NCBI RefSeq assembly: GCF_041146795.1
Contig: NC_135187.1
Coordinates: forward strand, 20,616,556-20,680,555
DNA from: Maylandia zebra
Lineage: Eukaryota > Chordata > Actinopteri > Cichliformes > Cichlidae
Length of the DNA: 64,000 bases
Reading direction: 5' to 3'
This document shows, in pieces, positions 24,096 to 34,942 of this stretch. The translations under genes and the position numbers were made by a program. The notes under the pieces are model-generated. The model was not told where the DNA came from. It made no database searches and saw only the letters and a list, made by a program, of their open reading frames with translations. The number at the start of each line of letters is the position of its first letter. Positions within the stretch are counted from its first letter, which is position 1.

Positions 24096-24477
24096 GCCAC
24101 ATCTCTTATTTAGACTGGCTGAAGTCTTTGGTGCTTTCTGGTTAGAGTCACTGCATAAATACTTTATTGTTAGTTTGATTGTATTTTATTTTAAAACAAC
24201 TTTATCACCAAAACAATGACAAAGAAAATTTAGCACCGATGTTCAATGTTTCTTTCCTCCTTCCTCATTATATTAACATTAGCTGTGAGATTAAAACAAT
24301 GAGTAAATATTCCCTGTGATCCACCATCAGAGCTACCAGTGGATGATTCTGTATTCATGAAAATCAAGGTGAGTGAAATTTAATGACTTTTGCACAGACA
24401 CACAAAAGACAGGTTACAGTGTGCATTCACATCTTTATTGTAGCATTGTACTAGCAGGAACATAAGGTTCAGTGCTT

Positions 24478-24911
24478 CTAAGGACAGGTAATGCGTGTTG
24501 CACAAACATAAGGTAAATTGGTAGCACACGTGTAGTCATTCCATTTCTTATCTGATACTACATTGGTGTGAACACAGTGTTCATTTCCTCCCTGATTATT
24601 AGGTTGTGTTGGACTCCAGTAGACAAAACGCAGTGGACAACCATCGGACCACATCCAGGTGCCTTCTTTATGTTTGTCACTGAGTCCAATCCAGGTGAGT
24701 CCCTCTGCGTGGTCAAAGTTCTGGATCAGGTTTTTCACAAAACTCTGTTCCTCTGTATTGCGGATGGACACCAGGTTGGCTCCCTGTGACAAACAGTAGA
24801 GCTCTGCATCAGCCCAGGTCATGTGGGTGGCGACATATTTGTAGCAGCGGTTGTTGAAGCTCCACCAGAACATGGGACAGGCTCCACGTTGCAGTTTAAA
24901 TTTCCGTTCAC
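24478..24911 (-). pseudogene. C-type lectin B, headless copy
   Basis: A full 434-base lectin exon with an intact acceptor (CTTTCAG at its upstream side) and open frame. It shares WADAE, WIGL, EGTWMWSDG, WND and all eight cysteines with A and C. The sugar triplet is QPN, as in C. About 170 bases into the intron the homology ends. The sequence jumps from TTATGCTCCTCTTC straight to GAGTCAC, which in A lies about 240 bases upstream of the ATG. The promoter, TATA box, signal-peptide exon and donor are therefore gone. It cannot make the normal secreted protein unless spliced to a distant leader. Only two amino-acid differences from C are seen (N for D in FNNRC, L for V in AELYC). Confidence 0.85.
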
Positions 24912-25774
24912 CTGAAAGGAAAACAGAGTTCAGGGCTGGATGAAACTGTTAAAAAGTTGAAGAGATTTTTTTTCTCAGAGTCACAGAAACAGAGGTGAAA
25001 ATGCTCTGCACATTTGAAATAATGCCACTGGTCAAATGCATTCGGCAAAAGCTTTTCCCTCATTCACAGTTCCAAAGAAGAGGAGCATAAGTCTTTGTGA
25101 CTCTTTATTTTATGTAGTTATATATTTATTGCATGGTAAAAAGCCTTATCAAGGTCATGAGTAATTAAACAGGACAGGTCAGAGCTACGAAAGGAAAAAT
25201 AAAACAGATGAGTTAATCTAACATAAAGAGAACAACTTTCCTCCACACAAAAGGATCATCTCTTTCATGTTGGCAGGACAAATAAGTAAATAAACTATTA
25301 GGACATTAAAACGTGTTTGTTTTTTGTTGGCTTGCATATTTTTCATTCTTTTATGTTCATAGTTTGAGCACCCTAGATTATTACGATTTATTTCTTTTCT
25401 TTTAAAATTAACTTCTTTGTAACTCAACTGAGGAAAATTTGTTCTCTTTTCTGCTTGCTGTCCTCGGTTTTAGGGCTTCTCCACTACTAATTATTACATT
25501 GTCAAACTCAGTTTTGTCCTTATCATGTGATCCGGTCATTTATCTTATCCATTTTTTCTCACTGTGCTTTAAATATCAGCATTATTCTGTCATTATGCTT
25601 TTCAGTCTCTGTGAAGAATTACAACATGAGGACCCAAATGCAGACACCGAGCAAGAATGAGCAACAAAACAAGAGGCCTTATTATGGCTGATTTATAAAA
25701 ACATACAAAACTCAGCAGACAGAAAGCACCAGAATCCAAAGTAGGCTGGTAATACACACACACACACACACACA

Positions 25775-26110
25775 CAGCAAAATCTCCAGTGTTAAATTAA
25801 CACTTTTGACAGTGTTATATGTTTAAAAGTAACCTAGTCAGTTTTGAAGATTAACAATGGCTAACACTGAGCAGTGCTGATTTTCTAACACTGGAATATT
25901 TCTAACATTTTGAGTTATTTTCCAGTGTTAGAAAATCAGCACTGCTCAGTGTTAGTCTTTGTTAATCTTCAAAACTGACTAGGTTACTTTTAAACATATA
26001 ACACTGTCAAAAGTGTTAATTTAACACTCAACAGTGTTGTATTTAACACTCAGAGGTGTGGACCCATATAGACACTCTCCAGTGTTAATTTAACACTAGA
26101 TATTTTGCTG
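25775..26110. mobile_element. 336-bp foldback MITE in a CA microsatellite
   Basis: Termini CAGCAAAATCTCCAGTGTTA and ATATTTTGCTG. Internally, 25799-25896 and 25920-26017 are 98-base inverted copies with only about three mismatches and a 23-base loop, so the strand can fold into one long hairpin. It interrupts a CA tract (25755-25774, then 26111-26128) that is continuous in the paralogous arm at 27831-27918. Confidence 0.9.
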
Positions 26111-26703
26111 CACACACACACACACACAGCTGAGAAAACAGGTAAAACTGATCAGTGAGACAGAAGAACATAAAACCAATAAAATATAATTGCACAAGTT
26201 AAAACTTGCTGAACTCTGGCACTTTCACATTTTAGTGTTTTCTTTGTCTGAGCAATTGCCACTTTATCATGTCATTAAAACATCTTATCAACAAGAAGAT
26301 AATAAAAATTATACCAGGAAATCAAACTCTGTATTTCTGTAAACAACGATTAAAAAACTCCTCTAAAGTCTACACTCACTGTTATAAAAAAAACATTTAT
26401 GTTGGGATTTTCAGATTCTTTTATGTTGTATCATTTGGGATATTTACAGTGTATTTCCCTTCCTGCCCTAAAATATAACAGTTTTTTAATTGCATTTCTG
26501 ACAGTGAGAAAGGATATTTAGAAGTGCATTTTTGTCCTTTAATAACCTCCCAGTGGTTTGGATAGACAGAGGTCTTTAGTGACTCTAAGAAGACCTTCTA
26601 TTATTGATTGATTCATTCACTAAATACCCCAAAATATTTGCTTGTCTTACACATATGACATCCCATTCTTAAGCTAAAGGGTTTAATATAATAAAAGCCC
26701 GAC

Positions 26704-27060
26704 TTACAGTCTCTGCTCTAATTCATCCCAAAGGTATTCTGTCTGATTGAGGTCAGGAGTTTGTGCAGGCCAAATAAATTCTTCAACAAATTTGCTCATC
26801 AGTGCCTTTATGGGCCTTTCTTTGTGCAGCGGTACAAAGTCATATTGGAACAAGAAGAGGCTGTTCCCAAACAGTTCACACAAAGTTGGAAACATGAAAT
26901 TGTCCAAAATATCTTGGTATGCTGAAGCATTAAAAGTTCCTTTCACTGGAACTAAGGGGCCAAGCTTAGCTCCTAAAAAACAACCCCACACCATAATCCT
27001 CCCTCCACCAAACTTTACACCTGATTGCAGCTGCTCAATTCCATGACACTCTCTATGTAC
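26704..27060 (-). pseudogene. Tc1-like transposase C-terminal relic
   Basis: Reads [20 protein letters not shown] on through [20 protein letters not shown]. This is the DDE catalytic C-terminus of a Tc1/mariner transposase; the last catalytic acid is in the NQTEYLW stretch. The first half and the terminal repeats are absent. It sits in the spacer between the arms of the inverted repeat. Confidence 0.8.
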
Positions 27061-27430
27061 TGTCCTTGAGCTAATGTGAATTACTGTAGGTCATAACTTC
27101 TTACCTGAATGATGAATAATGACTCCAAGCAGGCCTGCTACAATTTCTTTTTTTTTGTTTCTTTTTTTATTTTCTTCTTTATAACAGTGAGCATAGAGTT
27201 GAGGGGGTTTTTTTTCTCACAAAGTCTGATTTCCTGGTATCATTTTGATTATCATAATGTTGATAAGATGTTTTAATGACATGATAAAGGGACAATTGCT
27301 CCGACAAAGAAAAATAAAGAAGAAGAAAATCCCAACATAAAGTCTATAAATTTTACACCTGTGAATATAGTCTTGGATTTTAATGACCCCAAACAGGCCT
27401 GCCACAGTTCATTGTGTTTTGTGTTCACTG
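27061..27430. other. Spacer with third copy of arm-edge sequence
   Basis: GATTTCCTGGTATCATTTTG through AATCCCAACATAAAG (27225-27340) is a further copy of sequence at 26250-26410 (inverted) and 27490-27590 (direct). The centre of the big inverted repeat is thus itself a small tandem and inverted array. No gene is seen. Confidence 0.6.
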
Positions 27431-27828
27431 TTATAAAAAAACAGTTGAAAGGTTTTTTTTTTTTTATCTTTGTTTACAGAAACGCTCACAAAGTTTGATT
27501 TCCTGGTACCATTTTCATTATCATCTTGTTGATAATATGTTTTAATGACATGATAAAGCAAAAATTGCTCAGACAAAGAAAGCGCTAACATGTGAAAGTG
27601 CCTGAGTTTAACAAGTTTTAAGTTCTGGGATTATTTTTTATTATTGCCACGTGACCAAGTGAGACTGTCACAGCCAGTGTGCCCATGTGCGCTATATGAA
27701 AGCATTTGTTTAGTATCTCTTGTAAATGAAACTAGCAACCACCCTTTAGAACCCCTGAGACATATATTTTAGCTTTATTTAGTTTTATGTTCTTCTGTCT
27801 TACTGATCAGTTTTACCTGTTTTCTCAG

Positions 27829-27830
<2 letters not shown>

Positions 27831-27918
<88 letters not shown>
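27831..27918. repeat. (GT)n microsatellite
   Basis: 44 uninterrupted GT units. It is the empty site for the MITE at 25775 in the other arm. Confidence 0.95.
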
Positions 27919-27920
<2 letters not shown>

Positions 27921-28724
27921 TACCCGCCTACTTTGGATTCTGGTGCTTTCTGTCTGCTAAGTTTTGTATGTTTTTATAAATCAGCCATAATAAGGCCTCT
28001 TGTTTTGTCGCTCATTCTTGCTCGGTGTCTGCATTTGGGTCCTCATGTTGTAATTCTTCACAGAGACTGAAAAGCATAATGACAGAATAATGCTGATATT
28101 TAATTAAAGCACAGTGAGAAAAAATGGATAAGATAAATGACCGGATCACATGATAAGGAAGAAAAACTAAGTTTGGCAATGTAATAATTAGTAGTGGAGA
28201 AGCCCTAAAACCGAGGACAGCAAGCAGAAAAGAGAACAAATTTTCCTCAGTTGAGTTACAAAGAAGTTAATTTTAAAAGAAAAGAAATAAATCGTAATAA
28301 TCTAGGGTGCTCAAACTATGAACATAAAAGAATGAAAAATATGCAAGCCAACAAAAAACAAACACATTTACTAATAAACAAGTTTTAATGTCTTAATAGT
28401 TTATTTACTTATTTGTCCTGCCAAAATGAAAGAGATGATCCTTCTGTGTGGAAGGACTTTGTTCTCTTTATGTTAGATTAACTCATCTGTTTTACTTTTC
28501 CTTTCGTAGCTCTGACCTGTCCTGTTTAATTGTTCATGACCTTGATAAGGCTTTTTACCATGCAATAAATATATAACTACATAAAATAAAGAGTCACATT
28601 CTCCTGAATGTGCCAAGAGGAAATGACTGTTCAACAGTTAAACAATCATGAATTTCTTTGGAATTTGATTTTTTCAGGCTTATATTTAATGTTATTGTTT
28701 ATGGTGGAGAGTTTTGGTCTATTT

Positions 28725-28776
28725 GACCAATGATATCACACCAGCAGTAAAAACACCCACTCAGGCAGCTATAAAA
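28725..28776 (+). promoter_or_regulatory. Core promoter of lectin C
   Basis: Essentially identical to the gene A promoter. GACCAATGATATCACACC, then CAGGCAGCTATAAAAG, with TATA at 28770-28776 and 72 bases to the ATG. Confidence 0.8.
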
Positions 28777-28841
28777 GAAACCATCCTGTACAAAGAAGCT
28801 GCAGCAGCTCCTCATCATACTGTGAGACTTAAAGCTTCAAC

Positions 28842-29497
28842 ATGATCTTGCTCCTCTTCTTGTTTGGTCTGGCTCTGGGTGCTCCTTCTGAGTCTCCCTC
28901 TGATGACAATGAAGTGAAGCAACAACCTGGTAACCGTCTCATTTTCTAGCTCTTATTTTCCCTTATTTACTTTTACCTTTATCTGTTTCTGTGACTCTGA
29001 GAAAAAAAATCTCTTCAACTTTTTAACAGTTTCATCCAGCCCTGAATTCTGTTTTCCTTTCAGGTGAACGGAAATTTAAACTGCAACGTGGAGCCTGTCC
29101 CATGTTCTGGTGGAGCTTCAATGACCGCTGCTACAAATATGTCGCCACCCACATGACCTGGGCTGATGCAGAGGTCTACTGTTTGTCACAGGGAGCCAAC
29201 CTGGTGTCCATCCGCAATACAGAGGAACAGAGTTTTGTGAAAAACCTGATCCAGAACTTTGACCACGCAGAGGGACTCACCTGGATTGGACTCAGTGACA
29301 AACATAAAGAAGGCACCTGGATGTGGTCCGATGGTTGTCCACTGCGTTTTGTCTACTGGAGTCCAACACAACCTAATAATCAGGGAGGAAATGAACACTG
29401 TGTTCACACCAATGTAGTATCAGATAAGAAATGGAATGACTACACGTGTGCTACCAATTTACCTTATGTTTGTGCAACACGCATTACCTGTCCTTAG
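28842..29497 (+). CDS. Secreted C-type lectin C (nattectin/ladderlectin-like)
   Basis: Exons 28842-28929 and 29064-29497, a 134-base intron, 173 residues. Signal peptide and spacer are identical to A. The lectin domain differs from A at only four residues: His for Arg at 59, and Thr131, Asn134 and Gln136 in place of Ala, Asp and Glu. The sugar triplet is therefore QPN instead of QPD, while Glu140, WND 153-155 and all eight cysteines remain. QPN is neither the classical galactose (QPD) nor mannose (EPN) signature, so specificity cannot be called. The poly(A) signal is at 29536. The upstream block back to the GT tract and the downstream flank match gene A, so the two are recent duplicates. It is the right-arm lectin of the inverted repeat. 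Confidence 0.9.
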
Positions 29498-29535
29498 AAG
29501 CACTGAACCTTCTGTTCCTGCTAGTACAATGCTAC

Positions 29536-29541
29536 AATAAA
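29536..29541 (+). terminator. Poly(A) signal of lectin C
   Basis: AATAAA, 39 bases after the stop, same context as in gene A. Confidence 0.8.
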
Positions 29542-30065
29542 GATGTGAATGCACACTGTAACCTGTCTTTTGTGTGTCTGTGCAAAAGTCATTAAATTTC
29601 ACTCACCTTGATTTTCATGAATACAGAATCATCCACTGGTAGCTCTGATGGTGGATCACAGGGAATATTTACTCATTGTTTTAATCTCACAGCTAATGTT
29701 AATATAATGAGGAAGGAGGAAAGAAACACCCAATATCTATATTAAACTTTTTTTTAAATTGTTTTGCTGATAAAGCCTTATTAAAATAAAATACAGTCAA
29801 ACTAACAATAAATTACTTATACAGTGACTCTAACCAGAAAACACCAAAGAAAGAGTTCAGCCAGTCTAAATAAGAGATGTTGCTTTTGTCACAGTCCTGG
29901 GTCAGTGGCCCAATGTTACTACTATTATCATTAAGTGTCATCTTGGTTTATTACTACCAGTGTTTTGGCTTCAGTTTTGTATTTTGAGCTCTCCAGTTCT
30001 TCTTGGGTTGTGACTTATAGGTCTTAGGTTTTGGTTCACATGCTTCCTCTGTTCCTTGTCTAGTC

Positions 30066-30310
30066 TGTGGCTGTGTCTCAGTTCAGGGGCTGCATTCTTC
30101 GGAGGCCGCATTTGAAGGCTGATTACATCACAGTGACGTGACAGAGGTTGTCCAAATTCGAAGGCTGCTCCAAATGCAGCCAACAAATGCATCCCCCTTT
30201 TCCCCAGATTTGAAGGATAGGTCAGGTGTATCCTTCATGGCCCAACCTATCCCAGAATTCATAGCGCAGCCCAGCCAATTCCAGTTTCCAACAATGGAAG
30301 CAACAACTTA
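30066..30310 (+). repeat. Dispersed repeat, direct copy
   Basis: CAGTTCAGGGGCTGCATTC through CCAGCCAATTCCAGTTTCC. An inverted copy is at 23926, and a related part lies inside the hAT at 18960-19110. Probably the internal part of a DNA transposon family. Confidence 0.6.
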
Positions 30311-30689
30311 GTTGTCTTATTACTTGTATTACTCTTTTCAATACTTAATGAAATTAAGTAATTAAATTAAAATAAATTATTATTATTATTATTATTATTG
30401 GAGTTTAAAATATTACTCTTTCTGGGTTACAAAATAACATTTTAACATGTTTTCAGGAAAAATGTAGCCTATCTGCTCGGTTTATCCAGACATCACATAT
30501 TTGCAAAAGTGGTCTGACGTTTGGCTTTTTTCAGTGTTTTACATAGATGGTTTTGGTATACTCTCATCTTTTCCCTTTCACCTCTCCTTCCTTTCCCTCC
30601 TTTCCCTTCATTTCCATCTTGCCCTTTTTCCTTACCACAATGGCTGACTGTTTTGTGACCCAGTTGTTCATGGTAGCACATTGGATTAT

Positions 30690-31110
30690 TGATTAAAAGT
30701 ATTGACATAATCATCACCTCTTGTTTCTGAAACGAAGTTCTGGGATAAAACTAAACTTCCCTGAATAAGTGAGGGTTAACAAATTAAATCAATCAGTATT
30801 ATTAAGTAGATTAACAATTATCTACTCACAAACACAAGTTAGAATGATTCAGTTTCTATCAGTAATTAGTTATGTAATGTACTGAGAAGTATTGGGTAGA
30901 CTTCACCTTATTTGTTTTAGTATTTCATAGCTTTTAATATAAGGAACTATTTACTAAAACTATGTAATAAAATTTGCCTAAACAAAATCTATGCAAATTG
31001 TTAAAAATTTACTGGTTAGATTCTATCGATTGTTTTTCACAGTGTATTCTTTACTTTAATTGAACATAAATGAACATTCAGATTAGAAGAAAGCTTTAAA
31101 TATCCTAACT
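30690..31110 (-). repeat. Inverted paralogue of the LINE insertion site
   Basis: The reverse complement matches 15240-15515 joined directly to 20505-20690. It lacks the LINE and so shows the pre-insertion sequence. Confidence 0.85.
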
Positions 31111-31251
31111 TTAAAAAAAGTGACAAAAGGAAGAAAAAAACATTACAACTTCATATGTATTAATCTTACAACTATGATGACAGCCTTGATTTTTATTGTC
31201 TCTAAACAGGTCTGCCACAATCAGGGCATTCATATTCTCATGTTCTTTGTT

Positions 31252-31320
31252 ACATAACACATTGTTTCACATTGTTGCACATTGTTTCATATTGTTTCAC
31301 GTTGTTGCACATTGTTTCGT
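31252..31320 (+). repeat. Short minisatellite
   Basis: About three imperfect repeats of a unit like CATTGTTTCACATTGTTGCA. Confidence 0.75.
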
Positions 31321-31844
31321 ATTCATTTACTGGAAAGGATTGTAAACTTCTATATCATCTTCCTGACATTTGATGATGTGTGTGGTTTTTTTTTTTTTTA
31401 TAATATAATCAAACCATTTCTGATAAACCATGAAGTTCTGCTGAAACGGCCAGAGCTCAACAAGTATCAGTAAACAGCAAAATAATTTTGCTTTGCGATG
31501 TCTTTGAGTTGTTTATGGTCTTTAATAAAAAAATAATGTGTCCTGAATGGATTTTGTATAAAAGACTTTAAACGCAAACGTGATTTGGTCCCTTTATTTT
31601 ATGTTTATTCAATTCAGTGCTTCTCTGTCTGTTTTCCACTCACTCGTGTTTAGTTATGATTTTCAGTCTGTGTCATCCATGCTGTGTTTTTCTGGTTTTA
31701 CTCTTTAGCTTGAGCTCTGTCTCTCTGTGTTAATCCTTTAAAAGACCGGCAAGGTACCCAGCGTCTCTCTCTCTCTCTCTCTTTGTTCTACCCCCAATGC
31801 GAGGGAGTAACAGCTCAAGCTGACTTAATTTAGGTGATTCATGG

Positions 31845-31951
31845 CCAAGGTCACAACAAATAGACCTTGGGGGACATGAGTGCCTAGGTTGGCTGAGCAT
31901 TTGACCTTGACCTTCATTGTTAACACCCATGCTTCCAAAAGTTGACCTTGA
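31845..31951. promoter_or_regulatory. Cluster of NR5A/ERR-like sites
   Basis: CCAAGGTCA at 31845-31853, and TGACCTTGA (complement TCAAGGTCA) at 31902-31910 and 31943-31951. These fit the extended half-site of SF-1/LRH-1 and ERR receptors. Three in 107 bases is more than expected by chance, but no nearby promoter is recognised. Confidence 0.35.
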
Positions 31952-31975
31952 AGGAAATGTCAAGATGTTAGACTA

Positions 31976-33197
31976 AAATTCAAATTCAAATTCAAATTTT
32001 TATTTGTCACGTACACAGTCATACACAGTACGATATGTAGTGAAATGCTTGGACAACTGCTCGTGACCTAAAGAAAACAAAAAAGGAAAAGGCTATGAAT
32101 AAGATAGGAAATAAATATGAAAAATTAAAAAGGGTAAATTTAACTAGGAAGGAATAAAATATAAATTAAGGTTAAAAATGAAATAACTGTACAACACAAA
32201 TTAGAATGAAGGGTAAATTTAACTGGGAAGAATAAGATAAAGATAAATATATAAATTAAAGTTGAAAATAAAATAACTGTACAACAAAATACACAATATA
32301 GAACTATATAAGAATGTATGAAGAAATCTAAATATAAATAAATATATACACAATAACAGCAGCTGTACAAGTATTAACCGGAAATGAAGAATATAGTGAC
32401 CAGTGTTGTGCAAAACCAATGTCCAGAAAGTCCAGTGTGTGTGTAAGAACTGTATGTGTGGGTCAGTACTGTGTGGTGGTGTGATTGAGAGACCGTATCG
32501 CCTGTGGGAAGAAGCTCCTCCTCAGTCTCTCTGTGTTGGTCTTCAGGGAGCGGAATCGCTTTCCTGACCTCAGCAGAGAGAACAGTCTGTTGTTGGGATG
32601 GCTGAGGTCCTTCACGATCTTCCTGGCCTTGGTCCAGCACCGCCTGCTGTAGATTGAGTGCAGGTCAGGGAGCTCGGAGCGGATGGTGCGCTCAGCTGAC
32701 CGCACAACCCTCTCTAGAGCTCGTCTGTCCTGCATGGTGCTGTTCCCGAACCAGGTTAAGATGTTTCCCGCCAGGATGCTCTCTATGGTGCACGAGTAAA
32801 AGTTCCTGAGCACCTTGGAGGGCAGTTGGAAGTCTCTCAAGCGTCTGAGGTGGTAGAGACGCTGACGGGCCTTTTTCACCACAGTGTTGATGTGACAGGA
32901 CCATGACAGGTCCTGCGTGATGTGAACTCCGAGGTATTTGAAGCTGTCCACTCTCTCCACTGGGCACTCGTTGATGACGGGGGTCTGGTAGTTCCTCTCC
33001 TGCTTAGTGCTGAAGTCCACTATCAGCTCCTTTGTCTTACTGACGTTTAGAAGGAGGTTGTTCCTCTGGCACCAGTTCTCCAGATTCCTAATCTCCTTCA
33101 GGTAGGCCGTCTCGTTGTTATCAGAGATCAGGCCCACCACGACGGTGACGTCAGCAAACTTGAAGATGGTGGTGGAGCTGGTAGTGACTAATGCCAC
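31976..33197 (-). mobile_element. 5'-truncated L2/Rex1-like LINE
   Basis: The minus-strand frame 33197-32463 is the C-terminal half of a reverse transcriptase: [60 protein letters not shown]. The catalytic motif reads FADV instead of FADD, so one aspartate is lost. The 3' untranslated part runs to a TTGAATTTGAATTT tail near 31980. Related to, but clearly different from, the LINE at 15516. Confidence 0.8.
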
Positions 33198-33283
33198 TCT
33201 CCAGTGACATGCGGCGAGTGCTACGCTGTGGGTTCTTGCTGAATGAAGCTAGGACAGCCACTGATGTTTCTTCATTAGTAACA

Positions 33284-34942
33284 TGTCTGTGAAGGTTTTC
33301 AGTCATCCAGGTCATCGTAGTCAAAGGAGCTTGCAAAGAAAAGCGTCTGGACTTCTTTAAGTTGCTTGAAGACGTTTCACCTCTCATCCGAGAAGCTTCT
33401 TCAGTTCTAAGGTCAAATGGTGGAGAGTCCCAGATATAACCTAGTGGGAGTGTCCCCTCACAGAGGGACAAAAGGACCCCCTGATGATCCTCTAATCGGC
33501 TGAGCCAAGGTGTGAAACTGGGTGTGGGTCCCAATCAGCCAGAGTTTCGGGTGTGTTCATTGTGAAACCTGGCCCCACCTTATCATGCGAATTCCTGAGA
33601 TCAGATGGCCCAGGATGTGAGTGGGCGTTAAGGCGTCTGGGAAGGGATCTCAAAACTGGATTATAGATGGCAGAGAGTTGGTGTCGTAAACCCCCGCCTC
33701 TGTTCAAAGATGGTCGCTCACAGTGGACATAGATGGCTTCTTTCACTCCTCTTTCAAACCATCTGTCCTCTCTGTCCAAAATGTGAACATTGGCATCCTC
33801 GAAAGATCCTTCACTGCACACATTAACGCTGTGGATAAAAACATCAAGTTCACCAGGGAAGACACAAAGGACAACTGTTTGCCTTTCCTGGACTGAGCTG
33901 TGCACATTGAAGAGAACGGCAAACTCAACATCGAAGTTTACCGGAAGCCCACACACACGGACCAGTACCTCCTCTTTGACTCCCATCACCCTTTGGAACA
34001 CAAACTTGGAGTAATTAGGACCCTACACCACCGGGCAGAACATGTTCCCTCTAAGCCTGAAGGAAAAAAGAAGGAACACACACATGTAAAGGAAGCACTC
34101 AAAACGTGCGGCTATCCTAAATGGGCGTTCTTAAAGTCAGCAAAGAGGCACAGAAAAGAAGACCAGACACCAGCGAGGGAGGATAAGAAGGACAGACGCA
34201 ACAACATTGTCATCCCCTATGTAGCCGGTGTATCAGAAAAACTCAGGAGAGTTTTCTCCAAGCATGACATCCCGGTGCATTTCAGACCCAGCAACACGCT
34301 CAGACAAAAACTGGTTCACCCGAAAGACAAAACGCCAAAACACAAACTTAACAACGTGGTGTATGCTGTACAGTGCAGCGAGGAATGCTCAGACCTCTAC
34401 ATTGGAGAGACCAAACAGCCACTTCACAAGCACATGGCACAACACAGAAGAGCCACCTCCACAGGACAAGACTCAGCAGTCCATCTGCATCTTAAGGATA
34501 AAGGACACTCTTTCGAGGATGCCAATGTTCACATTTTGGACAGAGAGGACAGATGGTTTGAAAGAGGAGTGAAAGAAGCCATCTATGTCCACTGTGAGCG
34601 ACCATCTTTGAACAGAGGCGGGGGTTTACGACACCAACTCTCTGCCATCTATAATCCAGTTTTGAGATCCCTTCCCAGACGCCTTAACGCCCACTCACAT
34701 CCTGGGCCATCTGACCTCAGGAATTCGCATGATAAGGTGGGGCCAGGTTTCACAATGAACTCACCCGAAACTCTGGCTGATTGGGACCCACACCCCGTTT
34801 CACACCTTGGCTCAGGTGATTAGAGGATCATCAGGGGGTCCTTTTGTCCCTCTGTGGGGGGTTACTGCCACTAGGTTATATCTGGGACTCTCCACCATTT
34901 GACCTTAGAACTGAAGAAGCTTCTCGGATGAGAGGTGAAACG
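33284..34942 (+). mobile_element. Penelope-like retroelement with inverted arm
   Basis: Inserted in the mariner gene with a 15-bp target duplication TCTTCATTAGTAACA (33269-33283 and 34943-34957). The left part, 33284-33805, is an inverted partial copy of 34510-34942. Such partial terminal duplications are typical of Penelope elements. The body is the 3' end of the polymerase plus a GIY-YIG endonuclease. It is 5'-truncated and inactive. Confidence 0.85.
33806..34823 (+). pseudogene. Penelope RT/GIY-YIG endonuclease, truncated
   Basis: Coding similarity begins with AHINAVDKNIKFTRED and is stopped by TGA at 33894-33896 (in place of the expected residue after CLPFLD). The main open frame 33900-34823 starts on GTG and gives 307 codons: thumb-like VYRKPTHTDQYL, HPLEHKLGVIRTLHHRAE, then the endonuclease with VVYAVQC (153-159) and DLYIGET (165-171), followed by HRRATSTGQDSAVHLH. 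The GIY and YIG strands and downstream helix are recognisable. The reverse-transcriptase palm is missing. In normal Penelope elements this protein is both polymerase and target-cleaving endonuclease. Confidence 0.8.

Larger units (their letters stand above)
23930..26390. repeat. Left arm of large inverted repeat
   Basis: Reading leftward, this arm contains the same sequence as 27430-30310 read rightward. The order is a lectin-flank spacer, the CA/TG tract, the TCCTCATGTTGTAATTCTTC region, the lectin, its 3' flank, and the dispersed repeat. Differences are a 430-bp deletion removing the lectin promoter and leader exon, and a 336-bp MITE in the CA tract. The spacer between arms (about 1 kb) holds Tc1 remnants. 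Confidence 0.85.
27430..30310. repeat. Right arm of large inverted repeat
   Basis: Inverted counterpart of 23930-26390. It carries the complete lectin C with promoter, an unbroken TG tract, and the 3' flank AATGTTAATATAATGAGGAA. The intron of C is 208 bases shorter than that of A. Confidence 0.85.
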
